Counted from the first letter of the stretch, positions 1 to 7,767 are shown. The stretch: 12,622 bases of DNA from Lachnospiraceae bacterium (GCA_017620345.1 JAFZQP010000145.1:1-12622); one strand, 5' to 3'. Numbers and translations are program-made. The notes: generated by a model from the sequence alone, not told the origin.

Positions 1-137
1 CAGGCCAAGGGTTTGCCTACAGCTTCCTTCAGATTCCACCTCACGATGGACACCCTTGCTGTTCAGCTATGTACTTCGTCGTTGCCTACGCGTACTCGGG
101 ACTCTCACCCGTTAGAGCGCGCCCATGGCGCGCAAAC
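1..137 (-). ncRNA. Group IIC intron RNA, 5' end of domain I (cut by window edge)
   Basis: Read on the minus strand, the first 137 bases match the 5' end of bacterial group IIC introns as I remember the Oceanobacillus iheyensis intron. The shared blocks, in order and with near-identical spacing, are an opening GC-rich hairpin (133-117), GGGTGAGAGTCCCGA (110-96), AAGGGTGTCC (57-48) and GGAATCTGAAGGAAGC (37-22). Aligning on these blocks puts the first intron base at 137, giving a 5' end of GUUUG instead of the usual GUGYG. The rest of domain I, the reverse transcriptase/maturase ORF (if present), domains V-VI and the 3' exon lie outside the window. No part of an intron-encoded protein is visible here. 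The intron sits directly after a hairpin, as expected for class C. The class assignment rests on remembered sequence and position, so the exact 5' end is less sure than the family. Confidence 0.88.
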
Positions 138-172
138 TAAAGATGATGCGATCACCTTATGGTGATCGCATC
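138..172 (-). terminator. Terminator-type hairpin ending the larB-to-signalling-protein operon; group IIC intron target
   Basis: A perfect 12-bp inverted repeat (GATGCGATCACC at 145-156, GGTGATCGCATC at 161-172) has a 4-base loop. On the minus strand it is followed by ATCTTTA (144-138) and then the intron's first G. The upstream CDS stop codon TGA (154-152) lies inside the stem, so the hairpin overlaps the coding end. The short T-rich tail is only partly U-tract-like, because the intron appears to have inserted in it. Whether it still terminates transcription is unknown. Confidence 0.75.
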
Positions 173-1915
173 TCTTATACCGGCGCGGAGTTTGTTGAAT
201 ACCTGCTCGATCTTCTCTTTGTCCTCAAACAATATCGCTTCATCAAGTTCCGTGGACAGATCGGATATATCCGTAAGTCCCAGTATCATACTGTCCCGCT
301 TGATACCCTTGACGCAGAACCCGAGCATCTGGTATTTCCCGTCATTAAACATCTTCTCCGCATCATTTATCAGTTCGTTGAGTTCATGATACTGTGCCGA
401 AAATCTGTTTTCTGCAGGTACGTCCTGCGTATCCTCATTGCCGAACCTCTGCCACAGCCATCTTGTAAGAACGGAATTCAGCGCTCTTTTTGATACGGGC
501 TTTTCGAGATAATCATTAAATCCCGCTTCGAGAAATCCGGTAAACACATCATTGATATCCGCCGTAGTCGTAAACACTATCGGTACCTGATAGTAATACT
601 CACCGGGCATGCTCCTTATCCGGGATACAAGCTGTGTACCGGTCATTTTGGTCATCTCATAAGCAACGAATATTATGTCGTATACATGGCCGGTCACCTG
701 ATCGATCGCATCCTGGCCGCTTACGGCTCTTGTTATATTCACTTCGTAAGGCTTGAGTATCCGCTGGAACACATTAAGGAACAATATATCCTCGTCAACG
801 ATGAGAACACGCGCATCCCTTGTGATGCTTACTGCATTCTTTATCATCTCTTCTTCGTTTTCTTCGGTGACATCATTGACAAGATTGTCCGTCTTCTCGA
901 TATCCTCCATGTTATATACGAAAACGACCGTAGCGAGTATCTCATTATAATTGTCAAGCTTATGATTGATGATCATGTTGACGTGGCGGTCATTTGCAGG
1001 ATAATCGGCACTTATACCGAACGCACTGTCGTCGCCGGTCTGGCATATCTGGGAATATGCACCCGGCGTGAATTTGAATACATCCGTTATCTTATTTCCG
1101 ACATACTTATCATTAAGGAGCTGTGAAAGCACTTCTGCCCTCTTATTCTGATGTACTATCCGAAGCTGACTGTCAAGGATAAAGACAACATCCGTCCTGC
1201 CGCTGTCGAGTTCCTTTTCGAAATGTGCCGGGGTTATCGATATCGAATCATGATACAGCAGAAGCTTTCTCATAAAGACCGCAGCGATAAGATTAAATAT
1301 GATAACGATCGGTATATACGTCATCGAATATGTGATGATGAACTGTTCGGCGATGAATCCCGCAGCCGAGAACAGATATACGAAAAGCAGAAGCATAAGG
1401 TCATGTTTTTCGCACTTTCTGTACACTGCCGCACCCCTGTAAACTACAAAGGTAATGAGCATAACAACATAGAACATGTAGTAAATGAAGTACAGCGCCT
1501 TGTGCCAGGGCGCTACCGGGTTAAAATACACTCCGAATATGTTCTTTTGCAGAACTCCGCCCTGCATAAGTGAATCAATGAAGAACATCATAACGGCAGA
1601 ATATGCGATCAGCGTTATAAACAATGATGTGTATTTTCTGTCAACATCGACCATATCCTGGGTAAGCAGTACAACCTCACCCATGATCAGCACCTTCAGG
1701 AATTTATCAAGCGCATACAGCAGGAAGCATATCGTCCCGGGATACGTCAGTACCATTGCAACGGAAATAAAAGACGAGCCGGCAATGGCAAATGTAAAAC
1801 ACATATATCTGAATCTTGATCTTTCAGATACAGCTACGGGCGCATATGAAAAATACTGTGACAGTGCTATCAGTCCCGCTGTTACAACAAGAGATAGCGA
1901 AATGATCGTTTCCAT
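152..1915 (-). CDS. 7TM sensor-like protein with PAS, degenerate receiver and HPt-like domains
   Basis: This 587-residue protein begins with about seven membrane helices (roughly 5-22, 36-58, 61-84, 96-116, 138-160, 172-194, 199-221). A PAS-like region (about 240-345) and a receiver-like domain (about 367-488) follow, then a helical C-terminus resembling an HPt domain (about 505-585). No histidine kinase dimerisation or ATPase domain is present. The receiver keeps the acidic pocket (D374, E375), the Thr at 450 and the Lys at K472 in EKP. The phosphoacceptor aspartate is replaced by Ala418 in the segment DIIFVAYEMTKMTG. In the HPt-like region the usual HxxKG reads FCVKG (533-537), so the phosphorylatable His is also missing. 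It may therefore signal by protein contact rather than phosphotransfer, which is inference. Translation is probably coupled to the upstream gene: GAGGT lies across that gene's stop codon. It is the last gene of its operon. Confidence 0.85.
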   Translation of the reverse strand: METIISLSLVVTAGLIALSQYFSYAPVAVSERSRFRYMCFTFAIAGSSFISVAMVLTYPGTICFLLYALDKFLKVLIMGEVVLLTQDMVDVDRKYTSLFITLIAYSAVMMFFIDSLMQGGVLQKNIFGVYFNPVAPWHKALYFIYYMFYVVMLITFVVYRGAAVYRKCEKHDLMLLLFVYLFSAAGFIAEQFIITYSMTYIPIVIIFNLIAAVFMRKLLLYHDSISITPAHFEKELDSGRTDVVFILDSQLRIVHQNKRAEVLSQLLNDKYVGNKITDVFKFTPGAYSQICQTGDDSAFGISADYPANDRHVNMIINHKLDNYNEILATVVFVYNMEDIEKTDNLVNDVTEENEEEMIKNAVSITRDARVLIVDEDILFLNVFQRILKPYEVNITRAVSGQDAIDQVTGHVYDIIFVAYEMTKMTGTQLVSRIRSMPGEYYYQVPIVFTTTADINDVFTGFLEAGFNDYLEKPVSKRALNSVLTRWLWQRFGNEDTQDVPAENRFSAQYHELNELINDAEKMFNDGKYQMLGFCVKGIKRDSMILGLTDISDLSTELDEAILFEDKEKIEQVFNKLRAGIRDAITIR

Positions 1916-1923
1916 TTATGACC

Positions 1924-2715
1924 TCATGATCTTTTACCGTCATTATCTTTCTTACGGGGAATCTTTACAAAGCGTATCCTTTCAAGACTCTCCTCCATGA
2001 CGTTTTTAAGTTCTCTCTCAGGGTTGAAGGCAAGAATGAATCTTCCCCTCTTTTTGAGCATATCCGTTTCGGATCTGATCTCCTGCTTGAGCGTCTCATA
2101 TTTGACAACGACATCATTCTCAACCGCAAACCGTCTGACTTTTCCGACGATATTGAGCGAGTAGACCAGATCTATTATGAATATGCCGTAAAACATACCG
2201 ACAACAAACGAAAATGCAATGTTATCCGAAAACCATTGTACCATACGTATCACGTACGGTTGAACAAAGAAATAATACAAAGCCGCGAGCACGGTCCATA
2301 TTATCGAAAACTTCGGACATATGATGCCCTGGATGTTTCCCCATTCATCCGAATAATCCCACAGTTTGATCTTCATACCCCTTATAAAGATCAGACCTGC
2401 GATATACTCGATAACCGTCATAAGGATCCCCATCGCAATGATAGCCCAAAACACACGCGCGGCGGTTATGGAAGCTGCGCCGTCATGTCCGACATACGGC
2501 ATAAGGGACATTATGAACAACAGCGTAAGACCGAAGCCGTACAGCGGCAGACACGGACCCACAAGGAATCCCGGATTGATCCATTTTCTTGACGGATTCT
2601 TGGTGGAGATAAACCTTCTGAAGAAAAGTTCCAGGACCCATCCGAACATACTTCCCACCATGAAAAGAAATGTTATTATGAGAAATCCTGCTTCAAAGGT
2701 GCTAAGAGAGCTCAT
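1924..2715 (-). CDS. CmpB-family (putative ABC transporter permease) membrane protein
   Basis: This 263-residue protein has about five hydrophobic helices (about 8-31, 53-75, 86-112, 135-158, 165-190) and a basic, charged cytoplasmic tail of about 70 residues. Conserved-looking motifs are GWVLELFFRR near 25-34, NPGFLVGPCLPLYGFG at 47-62, and LWDYS...N.QG.IC..FS..W at 118-140. These are typical of the family annotated 'putative ABC transporter permease' (CmpB, formerly DUF1113), common in Clostridia. True transport function is not established for this family, and no ATPase partner is adjacent. Its start overlaps the end of miaA by 14 bp, and AGGAGAT lies a few bases upstream of the ATG, inside miaA. 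The next gene starts 8 bp after its stop. Confidence 0.8.
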   Translation of the reverse strand: MSSLSTFEAGFLIITFLFMVGSMFGWVLELFFRRFISTKNPSRKWINPGFLVGPCLPLYGFGLTLLFIMSLMPYVGHDGAASITAARVFWAIIAMGILMTVIEYIAGLIFIRGMKIKLWDYSDEWGNIQGIICPKFSIIWTVLAALYYFFVQPYVIRMVQWFSDNIAFSFVVGMFYGIFIIDLVYSLNIVGKVRRFAVENDVVVKYETLKQEIRSETDMLKKRGRFILAFNPERELKNVMEESLERIRFVKIPRKKDNDGKRS

Positions 2716-3598
2716 AAAAATCTCCTATCAGTTCATTGCATCTTGTTATCGGATCATCCTTCATATCGATCCATATTATATCACGTCTTTTGCGGAGCCA
2801 TGTCATCTGTTCCTTGGCCAGATGCCTTATCTCCATGAACAGTTTATCATAAAATGCATCATAATCGGGAAATTCTCCCCGAAGATACATAAGTATATAT
2901 CTGTACTCAAGTCCGAGCTTATACAGGAACTCATCAGTGGCTCCCGCCTGTCGCAGGGATGCCACCTCATCGATCATCCCCTCGGAAAGCCTCCTGTCGA
3001 GCCTTATCCTTATCCTCTCATACAGTTCTTCTCTCGGCCACGTTACTCCTATAAGAACTGTATCATAACGTTTAACGCTTGGTGCATCCGGGCCTTCTTT
3101 TGATAATGCTTTTTCCGCTGCTCTCTCAAGTCTTCTCCTGTTATTAACATCAAGCTTCTCAAGAAGGAGCGGTGAATTCTTTTTTATGATCCCGATAAGC
3201 TCTTCCGACGACTTCTGCTCGATCATGTTTCTTATTTCGGGATCCGGACAGGCCCCGGTCAGATGATAACCGTCGACAACGCAGTTAACATACAGACCCG
3301 TTCCGCCTGCAAGAAATGCTTTGCGTCCTCTTTTGCATATATCATCGATCGCTTCATATGCAAGCTTCTGGTAATGATACAGTGAGAAAAAATCATTGGG
3401 CTTTGCAACATCAAGAAGATGATGAGCTACTCCCTTCATTTCCTCCTTTGTGACCTTACCGGATCCGAGATTCAGACCTTCGTAGACCTGTCTTGAATCC
3501 GCGCTGACTATTTCAGCATCCCATGTGCGGGCAAGTTCGATCGCAAGGCTGCTCTTTCCCGATGCGTTTGTTCCGACTATGCATACGAGCTTATCCAT
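2702..3598 (-). CDS. miaA: tRNA dimethylallyltransferase (MiaA), variant form
   Basis: MiaA transfers a dimethylallyl group from DMAPP to the N6 of A37 in tRNAs reading UNN codons, in the cytoplasm. The 298-residue protein has the P-loop GTNASGKS (9-16), the VSADSRQVYEG block with Asp34, GVAHHLLDV (56-64), the GGTGLY motif with Thr100, and a C-terminal segment LAKEQMTWLRK (260-270) matching the family's LAKRQ.TW.R. Two differences from common MiaA are visible. The usual LGYR reads LGLEYR (228-233), and the insert region has VNNRRRLERAAEKAL instead of the usual HPND..R..RALEV. It may belong to a divergent MiaA branch. The start follows the GH9 stop by 3 bp with only a weak ribosome site (GGGG about 12 bases upstream), suggesting translational coupling. 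Confidence 0.93.
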   Translation of the reverse strand: MDKLVCIVGTNASGKSSLAIELARTWDAEIVSADSRQVYEGLNLGSGKVTKEEMKGVAHHLLDVAKPNDFFSLYHYQKLAYEAIDDICKRGRKAFLAGGTGLYVNCVVDGYHLTGACPDPEIRNMIEQKSSEELIGIIKKNSPLLLEKLDVNNRRRLERAAEKALSKEGPDAPSVKRYDTVLIGVTWPREELYERIRIRLDRRLSEGMIDEVASLRQAGATDEFLYKLGLEYRYILMYLRGEFPDYDAFYDKLFMEIRHLAKEQMTWLRKRRDIIWIDMKDDPITRCNELIGDFYELS

Positions 3599-3601
3599 TA
3601 T

Positions 3602-5857
3602 CTATTTAAGCCCCGCAAACAAAAAGCATAGCGGAGAATTCCAGTATATCGTGATCTCATTACATGAGTAACTCTGCGCATTATCAACATAGCATCTCGC
3701 CTTGGGAAGCCCGGAAAGAACAGCCTTGGCATACGGATCTTCGAGTCTCGAATCGGGTCCTCCCACAAGCATTCCCTTCATGCATTCCTGCAGCGCCTCA
3801 CTCGGTCTGTGATGGGGATGCTCCGGAGTCTGTGTTCCGTATCCCGTAAGGAAACAGTACGATGTTGAATTGGTCCCGAGAAGATAATCAAGCTGACGTT
3901 TTGCGGCAAGCCTGTACTCTTCGTCATGTTTGAATCCGTAAGCCATGAGCAGCGCCATGCCGTTGTTCGCGATTATCATGTTCGATCCCCACGGATAATC
4001 CGACCCGATAGAACTACCGTATGCTTCCCTTCGAAGAGAGATCTCCTTTATGTTATCAACATATTCATAAAACCTTTTCTCAAAGTCAAATGTCGATATC
4101 ATCGGTTTGTCTGTCGACATGTAAGCGTAATATGCATAACCGCTCATATCGTCCCATCCGAGTCCGTCATTTTTGATCTTGGAAAAATCAACATCCGCAA
4201 GTTTTTTCTCAAATCGGGCATCACCGGTCGTCTTATACCCTTCGCAGATCGCCCACAGATATTCATCAACGGAACAGCCGTCACCGTATTCACCCGTTTT
4301 TACATCGCCGGGGTTTGTGAAATTGGATTCTTTTGCATGGGCTTCATAGTATTCAAGCGCGCGGTCAGCCGCACTGATGCAACGGTCTGCAAATTCCGGA
4401 TCTATACCGCGATAAACTCTTGCCGCCATATACATAGCCGCAGCGAAGTCTGCGGAAGCGGTCTTGGACTTGGGCAGTACATACAGCTTTGCCGTGCATT
4501 CATTGGCTAAACAGAAGTCGTCGAATTCAAGTCCGGTAACTTTGTGGTATACCCCGCCGTCACCTGCCTGCATCTTGAACATCCAGTCAAGCTCATATCT
4601 TGCTTCGTCAAGTATATCAGGTATCCCGTTGCCGCTTTCGGGAATGTTATTATTATCTCCGAATGCCGAAGGATACAGTTCATAAGAAAGAAGCAGATCC
4701 GCAACGGTCTTGGCCCCCGGAACTACATATCTTCCGTAATCTCCTGCATCATGCCATCCGCCGGATACATCAATATATTCCGAACTGCCGTACACCTGCG
4801 CCTCTTCCGTATGGCACGGGCCATGGCCAAAATCACCCGCCAGTTCCTTTGAAAGCTCACACCCGCATCTTTGAAGGTACAGCATTCTGAGAGAATCAAC
4901 AAGCGCATCATCATATACATCATCGGCAATGACAAATTCGTATGACTCTCCGCTGACAGGTCCTGTGACCTTATATTTCCCGGGCGTTTTTAATTCCGAA
5001 AAATCGGCATAACACACCCTGTCCCCTGAGGATCCGTAAGTCAGTCCTTCCGTGATGTCACCCTGAAGGACTGACTTTCCTGTTTTGGTATCTATGACAT
5101 CGAAGTGATCATCACCGTTATCTTTTTTTCTGAACACGGCGCGTTTTTCATCTTCCGGATGATACCCTATCTGATTGATATTAATGTCTGTCATAATCTG
5201 CTCCCTGTCTATCTCTTTTGCGGCCGATGTATCTGCCGTAAGTATCACGTTATCGAGTACTATCGTATGTTCACCAAGTCCCTGTGCGCTGTCGGCATCT
5301 CCGAGATTAAAGCACAGTCTCGGCGAAGGATCCGACGCCTCTTCCATAATGAAATCGCATGAAAACTCTGTTGGCTGCGGCCCTATCTCCACCTGCGTAT
5401 CCGATGCGTACGGATGATAATCACCGCCGTTTTGCTGTATACGCCATTCAAAGTGCCGCTCCACATCCGATGATATCTCGCACGAGAAATGGTATCTTCC
5501 GCCCTCAAGCAGTTCAAATCCGTCATAATACAACTGGACGGAGTGTCCTTTTATACCGGGCGAAAGTATATGCAGCGTAAGTTTCCCCTGCCCGATCGTA
5601 ACGGTCGCATTGCCGCCGGATTCCTTATATACGTTCCACCTGCTGCTCTTTTCGGTAAAATCATCATCGATTATCAGATCTCCGGACGGTCCCACCGTAT
5701 CTTCGGTTTCGTCTGTATCATCTGCTTCCGCAATTTCCGCAGCAGGTTCAGCGTGCTTAAGAGCCGGTACCGTGATCTTGTATCCGCATCCCGACAGCAA
5801 AAACAGCACGATCGCCATAAAGACCGAACATGATTTTTTGATCCTGTTATCTGTCAT
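3602..5857 (-). CDS. Glycoside hydrolase family 9 cellulase, surface lipoprotein
   Basis: This 751-residue enzyme is predicted to cut beta-1,4-glucan at the cell surface. It begins with a lipoprotein signal (LSGC, lipid-bearing Cys24), followed by an acidic linker (about 35-60). A CBM4/9-like beta domain (about 60-208) is next, then a CelD-type Ig-like domain (about 224-312, ININQIGYHPEDEKRAVF). The GH9 catalytic (alpha/alpha)6 domain (about 315-751) ends the protein. Catalytic features are GGWHDAGDYGRY (366-377) with base Asp373 and partner Asp370, HPHHRPS (680-686), and the C-terminal DNAQSYSCNEITIYWNSP, where Glu734 should be the acid. The protein looks intact, with no dockerin or SLH domain, so anchoring is probably by lipid only. 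Its ATG lies within the 3' end of larC (11-bp overlap), with GGGGAG as ribosome site. Confidence 0.95.
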   Translation of the reverse strand: MTDNRIKKSCSVFMAIVLFLLSGCGYKITVPALKHAEPAAEIAEADDTDETEDTVGPSGDLIIDDDFTEKSSRWNVYKESGGNATVTIGQGKLTLHILSPGIKGHSVQLYYDGFELLEGGRYHFSCEISSDVERHFEWRIQQNGGDYHPYASDTQVEIGPQPTEFSCDFIMEEASDPSPRLCFNLGDADSAQGLGEHTIVLDNVILTADTSAAKEIDREQIMTDININQIGYHPEDEKRAVFRKKDNGDDHFDVIDTKTGKSVLQGDITEGLTYGSSGDRVCYADFSELKTPGKYKVTGPVSGESYEFVIADDVYDDALVDSLRMLYLQRCGCELSKELAGDFGHGPCHTEEAQVYGSSEYIDVSGGWHDAGDYGRYVVPGAKTVADLLLSYELYPSAFGDNNNIPESGNGIPDILDEARYELDWMFKMQAGDGGVYHKVTGLEFDDFCLANECTAKLYVLPKSKTASADFAAAMYMAARVYRGIDPEFADRCISAADRALEYYEAHAKESNFTNPGDVKTGEYGDGCSVDEYLWAICEGYKTTGDARFEKKLADVDFSKIKNDGLGWDDMSGYAYYAYMSTDKPMISTFDFEKRFYEYVDNIKEISLRREAYGSSIGSDYPWGSNMIIANNGMALLMAYGFKHDEEYRLAAKRQLDYLLGTNSTSYCFLTGYGTQTPEHPHHRPSEALQECMKGMLVGGPDSRLEDPYAKAVLSGLPKARCYVDNAQSYSCNEITIYWNSPLCFLFAGLK

Positions 5858-6635
5858 TTATCTCCCCAAGCATCGCACGCAATGCGCTTGCCGTTCCATA
5901 GTCCCTTTTCCCCATTCCGTATCCGATCTTCTGTGTAACTATGACCGGCATCGGACCGAATTCTTCTGCAAAATATCTGATCAGAGCGGCTCCCGTCGGT
6001 GTACACATCTCACCCTTTGTATCTCCTGAATACATGGGGATACCTTTGAGTATGTTTGCCGTTGCCGGTGCCGGTACAGGTAATATCCCGTGGGCACACT
6101 CGACTGTCCCATATCCCACACATACGGGCGATGCACATATCTTCTCCGGTGCGAGCATCTCAAAAAGGATACAGACTGAAGTAACATCAACGACAGCGTC
6201 GATAGCCCCTACCTCGTGGAAATGAATATCGGTTACCGGTACGCCGTGAACGGCGCTCTCGGCTTCGGCTATGATCCTGTATATCTTTTTGGCATTTATC
6301 CTTACGGTATCCGATACAAGAAGACCGTCTATTATCCGGTCTATATCGGCCATACTGCTGTGTACATGATGATGCTCATGATGTTCATGATGATGATCAT
6401 GTTCATGATTTACCGTGTCGTCTTCACTGACTCCGTCCACAAGAACATCAACTGCCGTACCGCATATCCCGCATTTGGATGTACCTCTGATGTTTACACT
6501 GACACCGGTAAGCCCAAGTGAATTGACGGTCTTAATGAACGAAGCACGGCCGTTTTCATCAAGCAGTTCATACAACGCTGCAGTGAGCATATCACCGGCA
6601 GCCCCCATGGCAAGGTCAAGAAAAATAGTCTTCAC
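5847..6635 (-). CDS. larC: LarC1-type nickel insertion protein (N-terminal part of LarC only)
   Basis: LarC uses CTP to insert nickel into the pyridinium bis-thiocarboxylate precursor of the nickel-pincer cofactor (lactate racemase and relatives). The 262-residue product has the family opening FLDLAMGAAGDM (5-16) and a His-rich stretch with eleven His between 77 and 92, likely for Ni handling. It also has the block DIHFHEVGAIDAVVDV (136-151) and CTPTGAAL (211-218). It stops at LRAMLGEINDR, about where the LarC1 half normally passes into LarC2. The downstream DNA encodes the GH9 signal peptide in a different frame, so no LarC2 follows. In Lactobacillus plantarum, LarC1 and LarC2 are joined by programmed frameshifting, which cannot work here. 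The His codons make a CAT/CAC-rich low-complexity tract (about 6360-6410). It starts 15 bp after larB. Confidence 0.92.
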   Translation of the reverse strand: MKTIFLDLAMGAAGDMLTAALYELLDENGRASFIKTVNSLGLTGVSVNIRGTSKCGICGTAVDVLVDGVSEDDTVNHEHDHHHEHHEHHHVHSSMADIDRIIDGLLVSDTVRINAKKIYRIIAEAESAVHGVPVTDIHFHEVGAIDAVVDVTSVCILFEMLAPEKICASPVCVGYGTVECAHGILPVPAPATANILKGIPMYSGDTKGEMCTPTGAALIRYFAEEFGPMPVIVTQKIGYGMGKRDYGTASALRAMLGEINDR

Positions 6636-6650
6636 TTATATTTACCCTTA

Positions 6651-7397
6651 TCATTTCTTATGATTGATCAAACTCGCAACATAAGCTGCGCCAAAACCGT
6701 TGTCAATATTTACTACACTAACCGCGCTTGAGCAGGAATTCATCATTCCCAGAAGCGCAGCCATTCCGTCAAATGACGAACCATATCCTACGCTCGTCGG
6801 TACTGCGATGACAGGACAATCTGCAAGACCGCCTATGACACTTGCAAGAGCTCCCTCCATACCTGCTATCGCGATAATCACAGATGCAGACATTATATCA
6901 TCAAGATGTGCCAACAGTCTATGCAATCCGGATACACCGACATCATATATGCTCTTCACTTCATTGCCAAGAAACTCCGCCGTTACCACCGCCTCTTTGG
7001 CAACGGGAATATCGCTTGTACCGCCTGTTGCAACAACTATTGTGCCCGAACCGTCCGGCGTGGGAAAATCTCCTATCGTTGCTACATGTGCCTGCTCATG
7101 ATATGTAATTCCGCCTATATCCTTCAACTGATCGTATGTATCCTCAGAAAGCCTTGTGATCAGTACCCTTTCCTGACCGTTTTTGCGCATAGTTTCAACG
7201 ATCCCGCGTATCTGCGAAGGCGTCTTGCCGGCACCGTATATTACCTCTGCCGCACCCTGCCGTAATCTTCTGTGCATATCGACTTTGGCAAAACCGATAT
7301 CTTCAAACGGAGCTTCCTTGAGCCTTAGTACTGCTTCTTCAACACTGATCTTTTTATCTCTAACCTTTTCGAGTATCTCTCTGGGATCGCTGTTCAT
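6651..7397 (-). CDS. larB: LarB, pyridinium-3,5-biscarboxylic acid mononucleotide synthase
   Basis: LarB carboxylates and hydrolyses nicotinic acid adenine dinucleotide, the first step to the nickel-pincer cofactor. The 248-residue protein has a small helical N-terminal part (about 1-60). A PurE-like Rossmann domain follows, with VVATGGTSDIPVAKEA (121-136), YDVGVSGLHRLL (151-162), IAGMEGALASVIGGL (177-191) and PTSVGYGSSFDG (200-211). The C-terminal motif MMNSCSSAVSVVNIDNGFGAA contains Cys222, matching the reactive cysteine known in LarB. The family length is normal. The ribosome site GGGGAA is a few bases before the ATG, directly after the U-tract of an upstream terminator. larC1 follows after 15 bp. 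No LarE (sulfur insertion) or LarA-type racemase is encoded in the window. Confidence 0.95.
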   Translation of the reverse strand: MNSDPREILEKVRDKKISVEEAVLRLKEAPFEDIGFAKVDMHRRLRQGAAEVIYGAGKTPSQIRGIVETMRKNGQERVLITRLSEDTYDQLKDIGGITYHEQAHVATIGDFPTPDGSGTIVVATGGTSDIPVAKEAVVTAEFLGNEVKSIYDVGVSGLHRLLAHLDDIMSASVIIAIAGMEGALASVIGGLADCPVIAVPTSVGYGSSFDGMAALLGMMNSCSSAVSVVNIDNGFGAAYVASLINHKK

Positions 7398-7410
7398 ACT
7401 TCATTCCCCG

Positions 7411-7443
7411 TAATAAAAGCGGTCCTGACATTGTCAGAACCGC
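7411..7443 (-). terminator. Rho-independent terminator of the small membrane-protein pair
   Basis: On the minus strand GCGGT, one mismatch, then CTGAC form a hairpin with a 3-base loop and the complementary GTCAG/ACCGC (7443-7419). TTTTATTA (7418-7411) follows. It lies just past the stop codon at 7450, between that gene and larB. Confidence 0.8.
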
Positions 7444-7449
7444 CCTGAT

Positions 7450-7767
7450 CTATCTGCTCTTTTTTAATAACGCGGCTCGTACGATCCCTCTCGGATCTTT
7501 GACGATCAGTATCACAAGCCATATGATCAGTCCCAGCGCCACAACCGACAATCCGAGAAAACTGTCATTTAACATATCTACGGGATCCTGTGCAAAAAAA
7601 GCCGCTCCAAGTTCCATATACTCTGCTATGGCATCTACAAGCCACATAAGCGAAGCTCCCCAAAACATTAAGCAAAGTGTCCCGAGCTTCATATCATCCC
7701 GAAGTCCTCCTCTGTACCATATGATCGTACAGATCGCTGCGGCAAACACGGTTATGAGAAGAGTCAT
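7450..7767 (-). CDS. Small membrane protein of unknown function (partner of the 8162-7764 protein)
   Basis: I do not recognise a named family. The 105-residue protein has three hydrophobic segments (about 2-18, 28-50, 68-90) and a basic C-terminal tail (DPRGIVRAALLKKSR). The second helix ends with acidic residues (MWLVDAIAEYMELG, with D45 and E49), and a polar loop, AQDPVDMLNDSF, precedes the third. The start ATG overlaps the upstream gene's stop by the ATGA arrangement (7764-7767), so the two products are translationally coupled and probably act together in the membrane. It is followed directly by a rho-independent terminator. Confidence 0.8.
   Translation of the reverse strand: MTLLITVFAAAICTIIWYRGGLRDDMKLGTLCLMFWGASLMWLVDAIAEYMELGAAFFAQDPVDMLNDSFLGLSVVALGLIIWLVILIVKDPRGIVRAALLKKSR

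Noticed and set aside
125..493. Plus-strand reading frames over the signalling-protein gene and the intron edge, such as 125-493.
   Set aside because: They are antisense to a well-supported coding gene, lack recognisable domains and have no convincing ribosome site.
4507..4704. A minus-strand frame inside the GH9 gene (4507-4704).
   Set aside because: It lies wholly within the intact GH9 catalytic domain in another frame and shows no family features.
5820..5890. A programmed frameshift joining LarC1 to a LarC2 domain.
   Set aside because: The alternative frame after the larC end is the GH9 signal peptide, and no LarC2-like sequence follows.
6360..6412. Short CAT/ATG-rich repeats resembling a microsatellite or tandem repeat.
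   Set aside because: They are the codons of the LarC His-rich stretch, a usual feature of the family.
7411..7435. A possible larB promoter with CTGACA (-35) and TATTAC (-10) overlapping the terminator.
   Set aside because: The predicted start would fall at or inside the ribosome binding site, giving an almost leaderless message, and the -10 is poor.
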